Below, one piece after another: positions 25,001-35,846 of a stretch of DNA of 64,000 nt. This DNA comes from Nansenia antarctica (lineage: Eukaryota > Chordata > Actinopteri > Argentiniformes > Microstomatidae): positions 12,332,143 to 12,396,142 of the forward strand of contig OZ022351.1 in NCBI GenBank assembly GCA_963989245.1. Reading direction: 5' to 3'. The position numbers and the translations under genes were made by a program. Each line of letters opens with the position of its first letter. Position 1 is the stretch's first letter. The notes under the pieces are model-generated. The model did not search any database. It had not been told where the DNA came from and saw only the letters and a program-made list of their open reading frames with translations.

Positions 25001-28000
25001 CATAACATACCTCCGTCCCACATGTATTTATCATCATATTTTTCTATATAAAACGGAGGTATGATATGGCAGATATATATGGTACATGGCAGTCCCACGC
25101 GCCCGTCCCGCTCCAGTTCTGCATCCAATTGAATGCGTGCAATGATTCAAGTAGATCTATAGACTCGTTTTCAAAGACAGGAAGCTCACCGAGTGGTCAC
25201 TGGTGTCCGCACCCCGCTATGACAGGGCGTAAATACAAAGCTCATTCACCTGCGTTCAATTTCAAGTATATTTGGTATTTATAGAACGACAGACCGTCGG
25301 CTTACATCCGTTTAGAAAAATGTGCTTACGTGCAAGTCAAAGATGATGTTCAAGTACTTTTTTTATAAATGAGGCCCCAGGTGTTGGGTCAAATATAACA
25401 CATGCATTTATTCCCAATTATTAACAGTCATGGTCACATGACCAACTAACACAAGTTAACATTACGTTATGTCTGACTCCAAAAGATATTTCATGGTTAA
25501 TAATGATTGATAATGTTTTGCTCATCCTTGTGTGACAGACAATCGATTATATCGGATCCTAGATTCAGATAGGAATACCCAAAAATGCTATTTAACCATG
25601 CCCTCTAGTTAAGATAAATAGGCTTGCGAGGAGTTTACGCTCAGGCCAATAGCTGAAGCTGATGACTCACTCTACGTCTCTTTAACGATGCATGTGAATG
25701 TTATGCCATGCTGTATTAACAGAAGATGAGAATAGAATATCAACAAAATAACGAATTTAACAGTTTCAAAGCAACATATGACAATAAGTTTTAACCATAC
25801 GGTAACGTGTGTCAAGGACACCACGGGGGACTGGTGGCCGTGGGCCTAACTCAGGGGAACTCAAAGAATATCTTGCTGTCCCTCTCCTTAACTATCATTC
25901 CCAACAGGACAAGGTGTGAGATACATTACAATCGCAAAGGAATGCGCGAGGGGGGGGGGGATTTCTTCAGACATAATTACAATCCGCAAAGGAATTGACA
26001 AATGGTGAGGGTGTGACTTCTTCAGGATGTCCGCTAGGCTCATTCAACTGTAATTAGTTAGTTAACACATTGAAATCAAGGACGGCGCCACCAAAATCCT
26101 TATACATACCCATAGTGAGAATTCTCTTAAGTCCCTCCCCAGGCATCCTCAACCACACTTGTAGTCTGACAGCGTGGAAGACATTTTTAAATGTGTAGGT
26201 TAATGTCACCAAAAATACTACGTATGGCCACTGTTCACATTCCCCCTCTGCTACAGGTACTAAATACAGCAGTTTCCCCAGCTGGCTGGAGAAGTGGATG
26301 TCTATGAGGAAACAGCTCGGCCTGCTGGCCTTCTTCCTGGCCTCACTCCATGCCATCTACAGCCTCTGCTACCCAATGAGACGCTCCTACAGATACAAGC
26401 TTCTCAACTGGGCGTACCAACAGGTAGGTTTCTAGACCAGGGGCCTCATTTATAGAAACTACTTTGGATCAAATGTGATCTTACCCGTGGTATACGTAGA
26501 AAACCCACGTCAAAGTAGTGATTTATACAATTTCAACGTGAGTCAATTTGACCGTGGAAACGATCGTAGCTCTACGTCAGGTCTTGACTTGACGTACGCA
26601 CAATACCTACTGGTTATACAGAGTTATTACAGGCATGTGAGCCGCACTGCCTACTGTAATTCATGCGAAGTGAAAGTGGCTCGTAATAAAATTAACAATG
26701 TTGTTATCAGCCGAGAAAATGAGTTTAATTCAAGATTTAAAGGGAACTGATGTATATGATTGTATTTCAGTCTTCCTTTATATCCTCCCGGAGCTGTCAA
26801 GGCAACGCCATCTCCCCTTCAACATGCCTATATAGGAAGTACCTACGCAATTTTAAACAAGCACAGCCCGTTTTATAAATAATGCTTGTCCATTTAGAAA
26901 AATGTGCCTATGTGCAAGTTAAAGATGACGTTCAAGTACATTTTTATAAATGAGGCCCCAGGTGTAGGTTTGATGTGCAAAATTATCCATGTTCCCAGAT
27001 AGTAGCCTACTGTAGGTGAAGCTAGACCAACGTGGTACATAGCGAGTGCTTAACTAATTTTGGTCTAGCCTTCCTGTCGTGTTCGTTTCTCCCCCCTTAC
27101 TTTGGTGTTCCCGGTCAAATTTGACCACCCTGTTTTAACTGCTCTTATATTCACACAAAAACCATTGATCATCACCAAATTTTATTGAACACCCTTTTAC
27201 GCTGTAAACAATGTCTCAGACTAGCGGTTTACAGTAGTAATAACTGCAGTGAAAATACAAAGAATAGACAGAAATTGTATTCCTCACCATTGTTTCAGCA
27301 GCTCCTGACCAAGCACATGATGTGAAAAAGTTATCACGTGATATTATGCCCCTTGACACCGGCTGTCATGTCCAACACAACGCATGCCCTGTTTTTTTCT
27401 GGCCTTCCAGTAACAGATTTCCCAGTGTAAACCTGCATATTCAAGGCCTAGCTGCTCCTGGCATCACATGCTGCCCAGATCTTGATCCCATACTTGCCTG
27501 GTTTTCTTGGGATGTACTGTTACGGACAGCGACCTCTGAAAGGGACCAGGTGCTCATCGACTGTCACGGCCTGGATTGTGCATCAGTGGTAGGTGCTCCA
27601 CCCACTTGTCCCAAACGTTCCTGATGGCAGCCAGTTTGTCGTTTCGCCAGCGGAAATGTTATGTATCTCTGTCATCAAATGGGATAACTCGTGAGAGGAC
27701 ATGAAACTGTTGCAGGGACATAGTTGACCAGAATATAGGCCTCCCGGACTCCGCATCCCACAGACTTTTTGTAGCCTCATTGTTGGACCGATATGCTCCT
27801 GCTAGAATCAACATGTCCCATGTAGGCTTGGAGGTCTACCTGTTCCAATGCTTTCCATGTGTCTTTCCATGTGTCCGCAAACACACGCCTCCCCTCCAGG
27901 TTTGTCAGCTCCAGTATAATTTCCACAATGGACTCTTTTAAAAACGTTTAGAAACCATGGTAATTTGCTGGTAATCTATGGGAATTTGTAAATGATCCTA

Positions 28001-31000
28001 AATCAGCCAAAATGGACAGAATCAATCACCTGTCTTTTGTGCACTTTTGGCTGGTGTAATGACTGAAGTAATGTAAAGTAACTCCCAGGAATGCAACAGG
28101 GGCATGGAAGTCGCATTTTTCCGTTTTAACGAAGAGCTGGTTATCAAGAAGGCGCTGAAGAACTTGGTGGACGTGCTGGACATGAGTCTTCTCATCAGGG
28201 GAGAAGATGAGGATATCATCCAGGTAGACGAAGGCAAACCGATTCAGCATGTCTCGGAGAACGTCATTCACCAGAGCCTGGAACACAGCTGGAGCATTGG
28301 ACCAAAAGGCATTACGAGATACTTGTAGTGACCACTAGGAGTGTTGATACCTGTCTTCAACTCACCCCCCCCCCCGCCCCTCCCTTATCCTTGCCAAGTG
28401 AAAAGCATTTCTAAGATCTAGTTCAGTAAAGTTCTTGACACCTTACAAAAGTTAAAATGCTGACAAGATAAGAGGGAGGGAGTACCTGTTCTTATTGGTG
28501 GAGTAGAGCTAGAGGAGTAGGGAGTAGCTGTTCTTATTGGTGGAGTAGAGCTAGAGGAGTAGGGAGTAGCTGTTCTTATTGGTGGAGTAGAGCTAGAGGA
28601 GTAGATGACCTGTTCTTATTGGTGGAGTAGAGCTAGAGGAGTAGATGCATACCTGTCAACCCTCCCGTTTTTCCCGGGATTCTCACGTATTTTACCTTTC
28701 TTTCCCGCTGTGCTCCCGTTTAAATATTTTCCCGTAAATCTCCCGTATTTTTAACCTATAATATAATATAATTTAACACTTAATTGTTAGACTCGTTATA
28801 TCCATGTCGAGTTGACTTGTTTCCGCTCGTTTCTTGGGCTGCGTTCGTAATTTTGCTCTGAGAGCGCCGGAACGCACACTAGGTGCAACGTCATAAAGGG
28901 ACCAAGTAATTTGATTGGAAAGAGGCATTCCATGAGTGGTGATCAGATTTCCAGAGCGTATTTACGAACGCAGCCTCGGTTATCCGTTTTGAAATGATCG
29001 CTGGTAGCATTGCGCCGCTCTTTTCCCATTGACATCATGGTGTCAAGTAATGTATAAATAAATGTGCTGAATTTATATGCCCTTTTGTGTTTTCATGTAT
29101 ATATATGCAGGGATGTTCAAAGTATTTTACTTTCAACCAGGTATCTGATTCTGATCACCTGTAGTCACTTACTTAATCATAGAACTAGTTAACCCTATTC
29201 TTGTTGCACTGAAGCAGGTGGTTGATTGACTGTGTCCCCTTGTCTAAATGTAAGGGGTCTCCTATGGTTGTCTAGTGGTGATGTTAGGACTGACTGTGTC
29301 TACCCTTGTCTAAATGTAAGAGGTATCCAATGGTTGTCTAGTGGTGATGTTAGGATTGACTGTGTGTCCCCTTGTCTAAATGTAAGGGGTCTCCTATGGT
29401 TGTCTAGTGGTGATGTTAGGATTGACTGTGTGTACAGTCTAAATGTAAGGGGTCTCCTATGGTTGGGGGGGAGGACGGCCCGGGGGCGTGCGGGGGATAT
29501 CCCTTATTTTCCCTTATTTTGGGGGAAATATCCCTTATTTTCAAATCCCAATGTTGACAGGTATGAGTAGATGACCTGTTCTTATTGGTGGAGTAGAGCT
29601 AGAGGAGTAGATAACCTGTTCTTATTGGTGGAGTAGAGCTAGAGGAGTAGATAACCAAATCATCTGCAGCTGCAGGCGTCTTAACAGGAGGAGCGAGTAA
29701 CACAGGCAGGATCCCCTCCCCTACTAGCGCCTCATACACGATGCGCCTCAACTCAGCCTTTACCACCGTCTCTGGTGCATCAATAGAGTATTGTTGAGCT
29801 ATGACACACAAGTCTGCTTTACGGCACTGCTCCAACAATTCTAACGATGGAGCCTCAACAAACTCCCCCACTGTGGCTGCCGCCATCTCAATATTTTTCT
29901 CACAACAAAACTACCAAACCAAACACCACACCCACAATACAATTAATTAACAAAGCACATAAGCTCCCAGGAAATAAATATTATCCCGGACGAGCCCCCA
30001 ATTTATGTTATGCTCTCCCTGAGATGTTCGCCACTAGGGAGGGAGAGTGCAACTTCCTGCCTATATCCACTCTGCTAGTAGATGTAAAAAACCTACCATG
30101 AGTGTGGTGCAAGCACTTATTGACAACTAGACCAAAATGGGTACCTTTTAAATAAAATGATTTATTGCCATAGTGAAAAGTATATTTACAAGTGCACAAA
30201 TAATTACAACATTCATATACATCAACAATGAACAGGGGGGAAAATGAAATACCACAAAAACTACCGGGGATTAACAAAGGGTAGGACAAGGGAGGGAGAA
30301 GGACCATGCGAACGGTGTCACAAAATAACAAACACAGCCCTATTCTTCCCTACACCTCTACCTATATCACAAACTAACTAACCCGGAACCTAAACTACCT
30401 GCTACAGAATTATGGGGCGTGACACCCGCTCGCTTCTTACCTAATGTTTTTAGACAGTGGTTATCTATGTGATGTAGTGTATACCCCAGGGTATCTTACC
30501 TAGCCCTTCTCCCTTGGCGAGGAAAAGAGAAATGGACACAATACAAAACATACAAGTCTGTAACAAACACACAAACTAAATACACTGGAGAGGGATGCAT
30601 AATGAGGGATAGGTGAAATTAATCTGGGTGGGGTAGACAGGCGGGAAGGTCAGAAAGTGAAGTATCTGAAATGAGACATGTGGTGAGTATAACAAAACAA
30701 AACAGGAAACAATGAATGAAAGACATGAACAGAGAAAAACATGAACTAAGGAGCAGAGAGAGACTGTGACAGTTTGGAATATGAAATACTTCTCCCAGTC
30801 TTATTTATTTACTCTGTGCTGCCCATCAATGTTCCAGTTCACAATCAACCACCGTTTACCATCTTTAAATGTGAATTTGATTCACGCCCATACTATTACC
30901 TGTTTTAAGAAAACCCATAGAATGTACAGTATGATACATATTGGATCACAGTATGTAATATTGTTTTAATAACACTAAACCACAAACCTATGTCTTTCAT

Positions 31001-31573
31001 CAGGTTCAGCAGGACAGGGAGGACTCGTGGGTAGCAGATGACGTCTGGCGGATGGAGATCTATGTTTCCCTAGGCATCATGGGGCTGGGCGTGCTGGCCT
31101 TGGTGGCTGTGTCCTCTCTGCCTACCGTCAGTGACACCCTTAACTGGAGAGAGTTCCAGTATGTGCAGGTGACAGACCATGAGGGGGGATAGGGGTGTAA
31201 CTACAGGCTGGGTTATTTAAATGATCTGCTTTTCAGTTATTCTGTCTGTCTCATTACCTGCATGACTGCCTTCCTGATGACTTATCTTTCATTTACTTTG
31301 TCTGCCTTGTAGAGACATCTGGGTTATGCTGCCCTGGTCCTCTGTACAGCCCATGCTCTGGTCTATGGCTGGAAGAAGTGGGTAGAGCCGAAGCACTACG
31401 TGTGGTACACCCCTCCCTCCTTTATCCTGGCGACCCTCCTCCCACTGACCATCCTATTGGTCAAGAGTGTGCTGCTGCTGCCCTGCCTGGACAAGAGGCT
31501 GAACCGGATTCGCCGAGGCTGGGAGAGGCAACACCCAAAGGGCAGGGCCGTGATTCAAAAGTGTTTGCTATGA
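21914..31573 (+). CDS. steap1: STEAP1 metalloreductase-family protein, five coding exons
   Basis: Coding exons 21914-22018, 22762-23119, 26257-26423, 31004-31168 and 31313-31573 join in phase to a 351-residue protein. Human STEAP1 is 339 residues. As in mammals there is no N-terminal NADPH-binding domain, only a short cytosolic tail and the six-helix membrane domain. Family blocks are visible: FVRDVLQPF, SDFYKIPILVMNKTLP (FAD/membrane region), PMRRSYRYKLLNWAYQQV and LNWREFQYVQ. The two haem-ligand histidines fall at residues 186 (SLHAIYS) and 279 (TAHALVY), 93 apart, the same spacing as human H175 and H268. STEAP1 cannot take electrons from NADPH itself and is thought to work with other STEAP subunits at the plasma membrane. 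Its tandem neighbour downstream is STEAP2. The ferric-reductase block is split by an intron that STEAP2 lacks. The ATG at 21914 is chosen because it opens the frame that splices in phase 0. Confidence 0.95.
22762..23119 (+). CDS. steap1: STEAP1 coding exon 2
   Basis: 358 nt after acceptor TTTAG. Encodes transmembrane helices 1-2 and the SDFYKIP block. Ends in phase 1 at the donor AGAG|GTACTG. Confidence 0.93.
23140..24150. other. STEAP1 intron 2, 5' part
   Basis: Intron sequence without recognisable elements. A poly-C run lies near 23975. Confidence 0.6.
24160..24211. repeat. (TGAA)n microsatellite
   Basis: About 13 TGAA units inside STEAP1 intron 2. Confidence 0.95.
24305..25378. mobile_element. 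TIR DNA element in STEAP1 intron 2, long copy
   Basis: The termini are GGGGCCTCATTTATAGAAA and its inverted partner TTTATAAATGAGGCCCC. About 300 bp at the left end and about 60 bp at the right are shared with the shorter copy at 26440-26959. The centre has no transposase frame, so the element is non-autonomous. No convincing target-site duplication is visible. Confidence 0.75.
26257..26423 (+). CDS. steap1: STEAP1 coding exon 3
   Basis: 167 nt, acceptor CTACAG|G, donor CAG|GTAGGT. Carries the first haem-ligand histidine in LASLHAIYS and the PMRRSYRYKLLNWAYQQ block. Confidence 0.95.
26440..26959. mobile_element. TIR DNA element in STEAP1 intron 3, short copy
   Basis: Same termini as 24305-25378. 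It begins only 16 bp after the exon 3 donor. It is an internally rearranged relative, with a centre different from the long copy. Confidence 0.75.
27060..27960 (-). pseudogene. Degenerate piggyBac-type transposase
   Basis: Minus-strand frames, broken by stops, give piggyBac transposase blocks in order: a segment like ESGRPIFWSTMSLQQFHVLS (about 27670-27770), RNVWDKWVEHLPL (about 27590-27625) and NMQVYTGKSVTGRPE (about 27400-27445). The left edge at about 27080-27130 has the TTTGGTGTTCCCGGTCAAAT motif seen at ends of related elements. No intact frame remains. It sits in STEAP1 intron 3. Confidence 0.75.
28026..28330 (-). pseudogene. Reverse-transcriptase fragment of a Ty3/gypsy element
   Basis: About 100 codons with FQALVNDVLRDML, VYLDDILIFSPDEK and a downstream VAFLG block. 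This is clearly related to the chromovirus reverse transcriptases of elements B and C but diverged from them. No LTR or neighbouring pol part survives. Confidence 0.85.
28478..28647. repeat. 40-42 bp minisatellite, left block
   Basis: Four copies of a unit containing TGTTCTTATTGGTGGAGTAG. The array continues at 29566-29655 after a hAT insertion. Confidence 0.9.
28648..29565. mobile_element. hAT-type non-autonomous element inside a minisatellite
   Basis: Termini CATACCTGTCAAC and GTTGACAGGTATG are perfect 13-bp inverted repeats. The 8-bp duplication AGTAGATG flanks both sides (28640-28647 and 29566-29573), which is diagnostic of hAT insertion. There is no transposase frame. An internal minisatellite lies at 29223-29465. 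Confidence 0.92.
29223..29465. repeat. About 63-bp minisatellite inside the hAT element
   Basis: Roughly four units containing TGTCTAAATGTAAGGGGTCT and TGGTTGTCTAGTGGTGATGT. The open frame across it is repetitive and not a gene. Confidence 0.9.
29566..29655. repeat. 40-bp minisatellite, right block
   Basis: Two further units of the array at 28478-28647, with the hAT duplication at their left edge. Confidence 0.9.
29656..29886 (-). pseudogene. gag 5' fragment of a truncated LTR retroelement
   Basis: A minus frame starting MAAATVGEFVEAPSLELLEQ resembles the N terminus of Gag in several vertebrate Ty3/gypsy-type elements. It lies about 100 nt downstream, in element sense, of a tRNA-Pro primer site. 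It is cut at the minisatellite, so the rest of gag and all of pol are missing. Confidence 0.6.
29983..30000 (-). other. Primer binding site for tRNA-Pro
   Basis: The + strand reads ATCCCGGACGAGCCCCCA, 18 bases matching the 3' end of tRNA-Pro. It is the same primer site as in gammaretroviruses. It sits five bases from the putative LTR edge TGTTATGC. Confidence 0.85.
30006..30771 (-). repeat. Putative 5' LTR of the tRNA-Pro element
   Basis: On the minus strand the region would begin TGTCACAGTC and end GCATAACA (TG...CA) just before the primer site. It contains a polyadenylation-type AATAAA near 30150-30165. No second LTR exists in the window, so the outer boundary is a guess. Confidence 0.45.
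31004..31168 (+). CDS. steap1: STEAP1 coding exon 4
   Basis: 55 codons, acceptor CATCAG, donor CAG|GTGACA. Encodes a transmembrane helix (YVSLGIMGLGVLALVAVSSL) and the LNWREFQYVQ block. Both ends are phase 0. Confidence 0.95.
31313..31573 (+). CDS. steap1: STEAP1 last coding exon
   Basis: 86 codons and TGA, acceptor CTTGTAG. Contains the second haem-ligand histidine in LCTAHALVYGWKKW, the YTPPSF block and a basic cytosolic tail. Confidence 0.95.
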   Translation, partial: RHLGYAALVLCTAHALVYGWKKWVEPKHYVWYTPPSFILATLLPLTILLVKSVLLLPCLDKRLNRIRRGWERQHPKGRAVIQKCLL

Positions 31574-32435
31574 ATGTTCTATCTGTCTGAACCCGTAGAC
31601 TACAGGATCTGAGGACTAATGACTCACTTACTACAAATGTAGTAATTTAATCAATTAAGGGAGTTTAAAAAAATATTTATGGTCATTGAATCTCAGTGAG
31701 AATCAGTGTTTGGTGACAGGCATCAATATTAATACTAGGGGCCACTGAGTTGGTCATTTTTTAGCAAATTAATATATATGTTACTTCATAGTTGTGGTGA
31801 AAGTCTGTGTTTTTCTGAGCAGATGCCTTTAGCATTCTCCTTTGAAGGATAAACCAAGGACTATCTGGTGGCAATGTTTGCCACTATTCAGGCTATTTGC
31901 TGTTGTAGTAGAAGTAGTAGTGTAGCTCACAGTAAGGTTATTTAATAACTGTCTGGCTACCCAGTAGATTCATACAGTACAATTATTTCTATGAATTAGG
32001 CCTATTTCTAAACTGATTTTATGCTTGTTTTGATTTTACAATTTTTTCACTACTGGCAGAATGATAACCCAGTAATTTAGACCTATTCTTTGAATAAGAT
32101 ATTTAAAAATGTAGTTTAAAGTACAAATATAACCATACAATATGTTGACTCAATTTTGATTTGGGAAAATGTGATCAACAGTTTAAGCACTGGCCCTTTT
32201 ATGAAAACATTTCCTGAATTTAAAATGACATTTTTGTCATGGTAGAACATGGCAGCTATTTGTCGTACCATAGTCTGAGGGAGTGGATTGTTTTTCTAGT
32301 CAACTCTCATGATGAATGTCACTGGAGTTTATGTGTACTCTACTTCCTCATTCTGTTCTGTGTCCACAATGTTGACTTTGGACAGTGGGAATACTACCAA
32401 TGTTGAAAACATAATAAAGTTGTTCATATACTGTC
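31574..32435 (+). other. steap1: STEAP1 3' untranslated region with AATAAA
   Basis: AT-rich sequence after the stop codon. An AATAAA at 32413-32418 is a suitable polyadenylation signal, giving a 3' UTR of about 0.85 kb. Confidence 0.6.
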
Positions 32436-32929
32436 TTAATTCATTATTTCCGTATTCATAATATCAGTCATTTTCAATGGTAGGATTATCAAACCTGTTA
32501 TTTATGATCGGAGGGAGTGGAGGGATTTGGGGAGGGTTGTCCATTTTAAATTTCAGTCAGGGGGAGGGTTATGTTTTTGTATACAGTCGAGTGGAGGGTC
32601 ACACAATGTGCAATTTATAAAATGTGTCCATATTTCAATTCAGAATTCACTCCTGATGCACTCTCTCTGTCGAAAAGCACAGCCATGGGATCGGTGCTTT
32701 CCTAGCTCACCATTGGTGTGCTTTTCAGTCTGATTTGACGTGAATAGGCAAAGTGCTATACAAAAAAAAAGTTGAATTATTATTATTATTATCAAAGGAT
32801 GGACTTGTTTCACAGCAATCTGCGAGCCCTTGTGGCATGACACTTTTGTTTACTTTCTCCCTAAATCAATCTGATTGGCCCACTTGTCGTTCCTCCGGTG
32901 TACTGTAGGTTTCAAACATAAAAAATTGT

Positions 32930-33505
32930 TTTGGGCATTTAGCAGACGCCTTATTCCAAAGCGACTTACAATCAATACATTTGAATGCTAAGCATGTGAA
33001 TCATCAGTCCACCATTCGTGGCAGGAAGAGTAATCTAGCTCAGGCCCGGGGCCATTGATAGAAGGAAAAAAAAACTTCTTCTATCACCTTCCTCTAAAAC
33101 CTAGTTTTTTGTACAAGGGGGGCAATAGAAGTTCTTAGGGACACAGTAGAGGGGAAAGTGGGTGTCTTTAGGAGATGTAGTGCTGAGGGGCAGAAGATTA
33201 GGAGGAGCAGTTAAGGTGTAACCTGAAGAGATGGGTCTTCAGTCTACGACGGAAGATGGGTAGTGACTCTGCCGTTCTGACAGCCGTGGGGAGCTCATTC
33301 CACCAGCGGGGAGCCAGTGTTGTGAAGAGACGTGATCGGGCAGCACGACTGCTGTGCAGAGGTGGTGGGGCCAGTCGGCCAGCCGAGGTGGAGGAGCGGA
33401 GTGAGTGGGCTGGAGTTTGGGGGGTTACCATTTCCTTCAGGTAGGCAGGGGCTGTCCCTTTAGCTGCCTGATATGCAAGCACCAGGGTCTGAAACATCTG
33501 CACAC
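32930..33505 (-). pseudogene. L2-like LINE, 3' end of the reverse-transcriptase ORF and tail
   Basis: The minus frame 33198-33503 ends in the typical L2-like C terminus (ARSRLFTTLAPRWWNELPT, then FRRRLKTHLFR). The noncoding tail to about 32935 ends CGTCTGCTAAATGCCC, the same tail as the family 1 SINEs. It is 5'-truncated, as usual for LINE copies. Confidence 0.85.
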
Positions 33506-33984
33506 TGATTCCCTGTTAGATTTGTATGTAGCTTTGCGCATAGTCTATTAACGTTTTTTTTTAAATAATTATAATTGTATTTATTTATTTATTTATTTAT
33601 TTTAGGGTAAGTAAACTTACTTGAAATTCTGGCTTTTTGATATCTTTGATAGCTAAAATAATTGCTTTTTGGAATTCCAAAAACTCTCATCCAGTTAACA
33701 TGTTGGAATGTTGAATTGTAGGCCGAGATTCTGAGAGACCCATTGTTACTGCAACTGCTATGGAACTTTCACACGTCTCTTGATTAAAAACAACAGGAGG
33801 TCTGCAAAACACATTCTTAGAATGATTGCACAACAATGTCTCTTTGCTACCAAATCTACCCAACTGAAGCCACTCTCAACTACCTAACCAACCAACTATA
33901 CCCATCCCAGCTACACAACCCTCTACTCACTCCACTGAACTACCCAAGACTTAGCATATCTAATAATAATTAATTAATAATGTT

Positions 33985-34175
33985 GTCATTTAGCAGACGC
34001 TTTTATCCAAAGCGACTTACAATTACGAATTACAGGGACATTCCCCCTGGAGTAACTGAGGGCTAAGTGCCTTACCCAAGGGCACACTAGTAGTGGTGTG
34101 GCTTCAGGCGGGATTTGAACTCACAACCTTCCGATCACAAGTCCAACTCACTATCCACTAGACCACCACTACCCC
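33985..34175 (-). mobile_element. tRNA-derived SINE, family 1, copy 2
   Basis: Better preserved copy of the family at 15868-16066: tRNA-like head with GTTGTGAGTTCAAATCCC and a tail AAGCGTCTGCTAAATGACAA shared with the LINE at 32930-33505. Confidence 0.85.
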
Positions 34176-34209
34176 TATCTATCTATATCTATCTTTTACA
34201 TTATTATTT

Positions 34210-34255
34210 TGGGGGGGCATTTAGCAGACACCTTTATCCAAAGCGACTTACAGCA
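34210..34255 (-). mobile_element. Isolated L2-type tail fragment
   Basis: A short match to the LINE/SINE tail (on the + strand GGCATTTAGCAGACACCTTT) without a recognisable head. Confidence 0.65.
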
Positions 34256-34322
34256 AATACCTTTGTCTAAGTAAATTAATCATCTATCCATCAGTCATCA
34301 TAAGAAAAACAAATCTATGCTA

Positions 34323-34472
34323 GGCAGACAATGCTGGAAGAAGGAAGTTTTTTGTAGACAATTCTAAGAAGGAAGTTTTTTTGAAGACAATGCTAGAAGA
34401 AGGAAGTTTTTTGTAGACAATCCTGGAAGAAGGACGTTTTTTGTAGACAATGCTAGAAGAAGGAAGTTTTTG
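34323..34472. repeat. 33-35 bp minisatellite, about 5 copies
   Basis: Units contain AGACAATGCTAGAAGAAGGA followed by a T run. The T run varies between copies. Confidence 0.85.
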
Positions 34473-34860
34473 GTATTTATCTATTTACAGCAGAGGAATT
34501 GTCATAATCCATCAAAACTGGATGGAGCTGTTCCACAGAAAAAGCTCTCAACCCTATCAAAGTATGCATTTTCAAAACCACATACACAGTATCAGTGACA
34601 AATCAATCAATCAGTGTGCGTGGCGGAAACTTTGCTGCGACTTTTTACAGCGTCGTCCACACAGGACGCGTGTTTTGCATGTCGACCACGGAGCTGCTAG
34701 AGTCAGCCCTATTTGTACATTGAGTTTGCCTTTGATAACTGCCATCAATAATATAATGTTTCATTTCACTTCATTATAAATTGTTCTGGGTTCAGTCTGC
34801 TGTGATCCATCCTTAATGAGCCATTAGAAAAGTGAAACAAAGCAGAACGCAGTCACTCGC

Positions 34861-34972
<112 letters not shown>

Positions 34973-35149
34973 AGAGACGCAGAGAGAAAGAGATGGGAGG
35001 GTAGAGGAAGATAATGATTCTAGAAGAACGCACCAAGATGACGATACATAGAAACGAGTACCTCGTCTTTGAAAGTCCAGTTTCACAGTCAAGTTTTGGG
35101 TTCATTAAAATCTCTCCCTCAAACTGATTTGATGTACAGACCTCAGTTT

Positions 35150-35846
35150 TGTTAGTTGTGCACTCTACCTCTCTTACACCTTCTCTGTCTCTTACGTCTG
35201 TTTCTCAAACTAGAGACTCTAATGTACTTGTCTTCTTGCTCAGTTGTGCACCGGGGCCTCCCACTTCTCTTTCTACTCTGGTCAGAGCCTGTTTGTGCTG
35301 TTCTCTGAAGGGAGTAGTACACACCGTTAGAGGAAATGTTCAGTTTCTTGGCAAATTCTCACATGAAATAACCTTCATTTCTAAGAACAAGAATAGACTG
35401 TCGAGTTTCATATGAAAGTTCTCTTTTTCTGGCCATTTTGAGAGTATAATTGAACCCACAAATGTGATGATCCAGATACTCAACTAGCTCAAAGGAAGGC
35501 CCGTTTTATAGCTTCTCTAACCAGCAAAACCGTTTTCAGCTGTGCTAACGTAATTGCACAAGGGTTTTCAAGGTTTTTCTAATCATCCATTAGCTTTCTA
35601 ACGCGATTAGCAAACACAATTAGTACCATTAGAACACTGATGGTTGCTGGAAATGGGCCTCTATACACCTTATGTAGATATTCCATTAAAAACCAGACGT
35701 TTGCAGCTAAAATAGTCATTTACCACATTGAAAATATATAGAGTGTATTTCTGATTAATTTAATGTTATCGTCATTGAAAAAAAACAGTGATTTTCTTTA
35801 AAAAACAAGGACATTTCTAAGTGACCCCAAACTTTTGAACGGTAGT
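35150..35846 (-). pseudogene. Truncated Tc1-like element with transposase N terminus
   Basis: The right end on the + strand is AAACTTTTGAACGGTAGTG followed by TA, a common fish Tc1-type terminus. On the minus strand the transposase frame starts at 35436 (MARKRELSYETRQS), then meets a stop after 25 codons. The rest of the helix-turn-helix part (LNISSNGVYYSLQRT) follows in the same frame. The copy stops near 35150, so the catalytic domain is absent. Confidence 0.85.

Noticed and set aside
29226..29570. 114-codon frame with repeated CLNVRGLLWLSSGDVR units
   Set aside because: Entirely inside a minisatellite within a hAT element, with no start context or family match.
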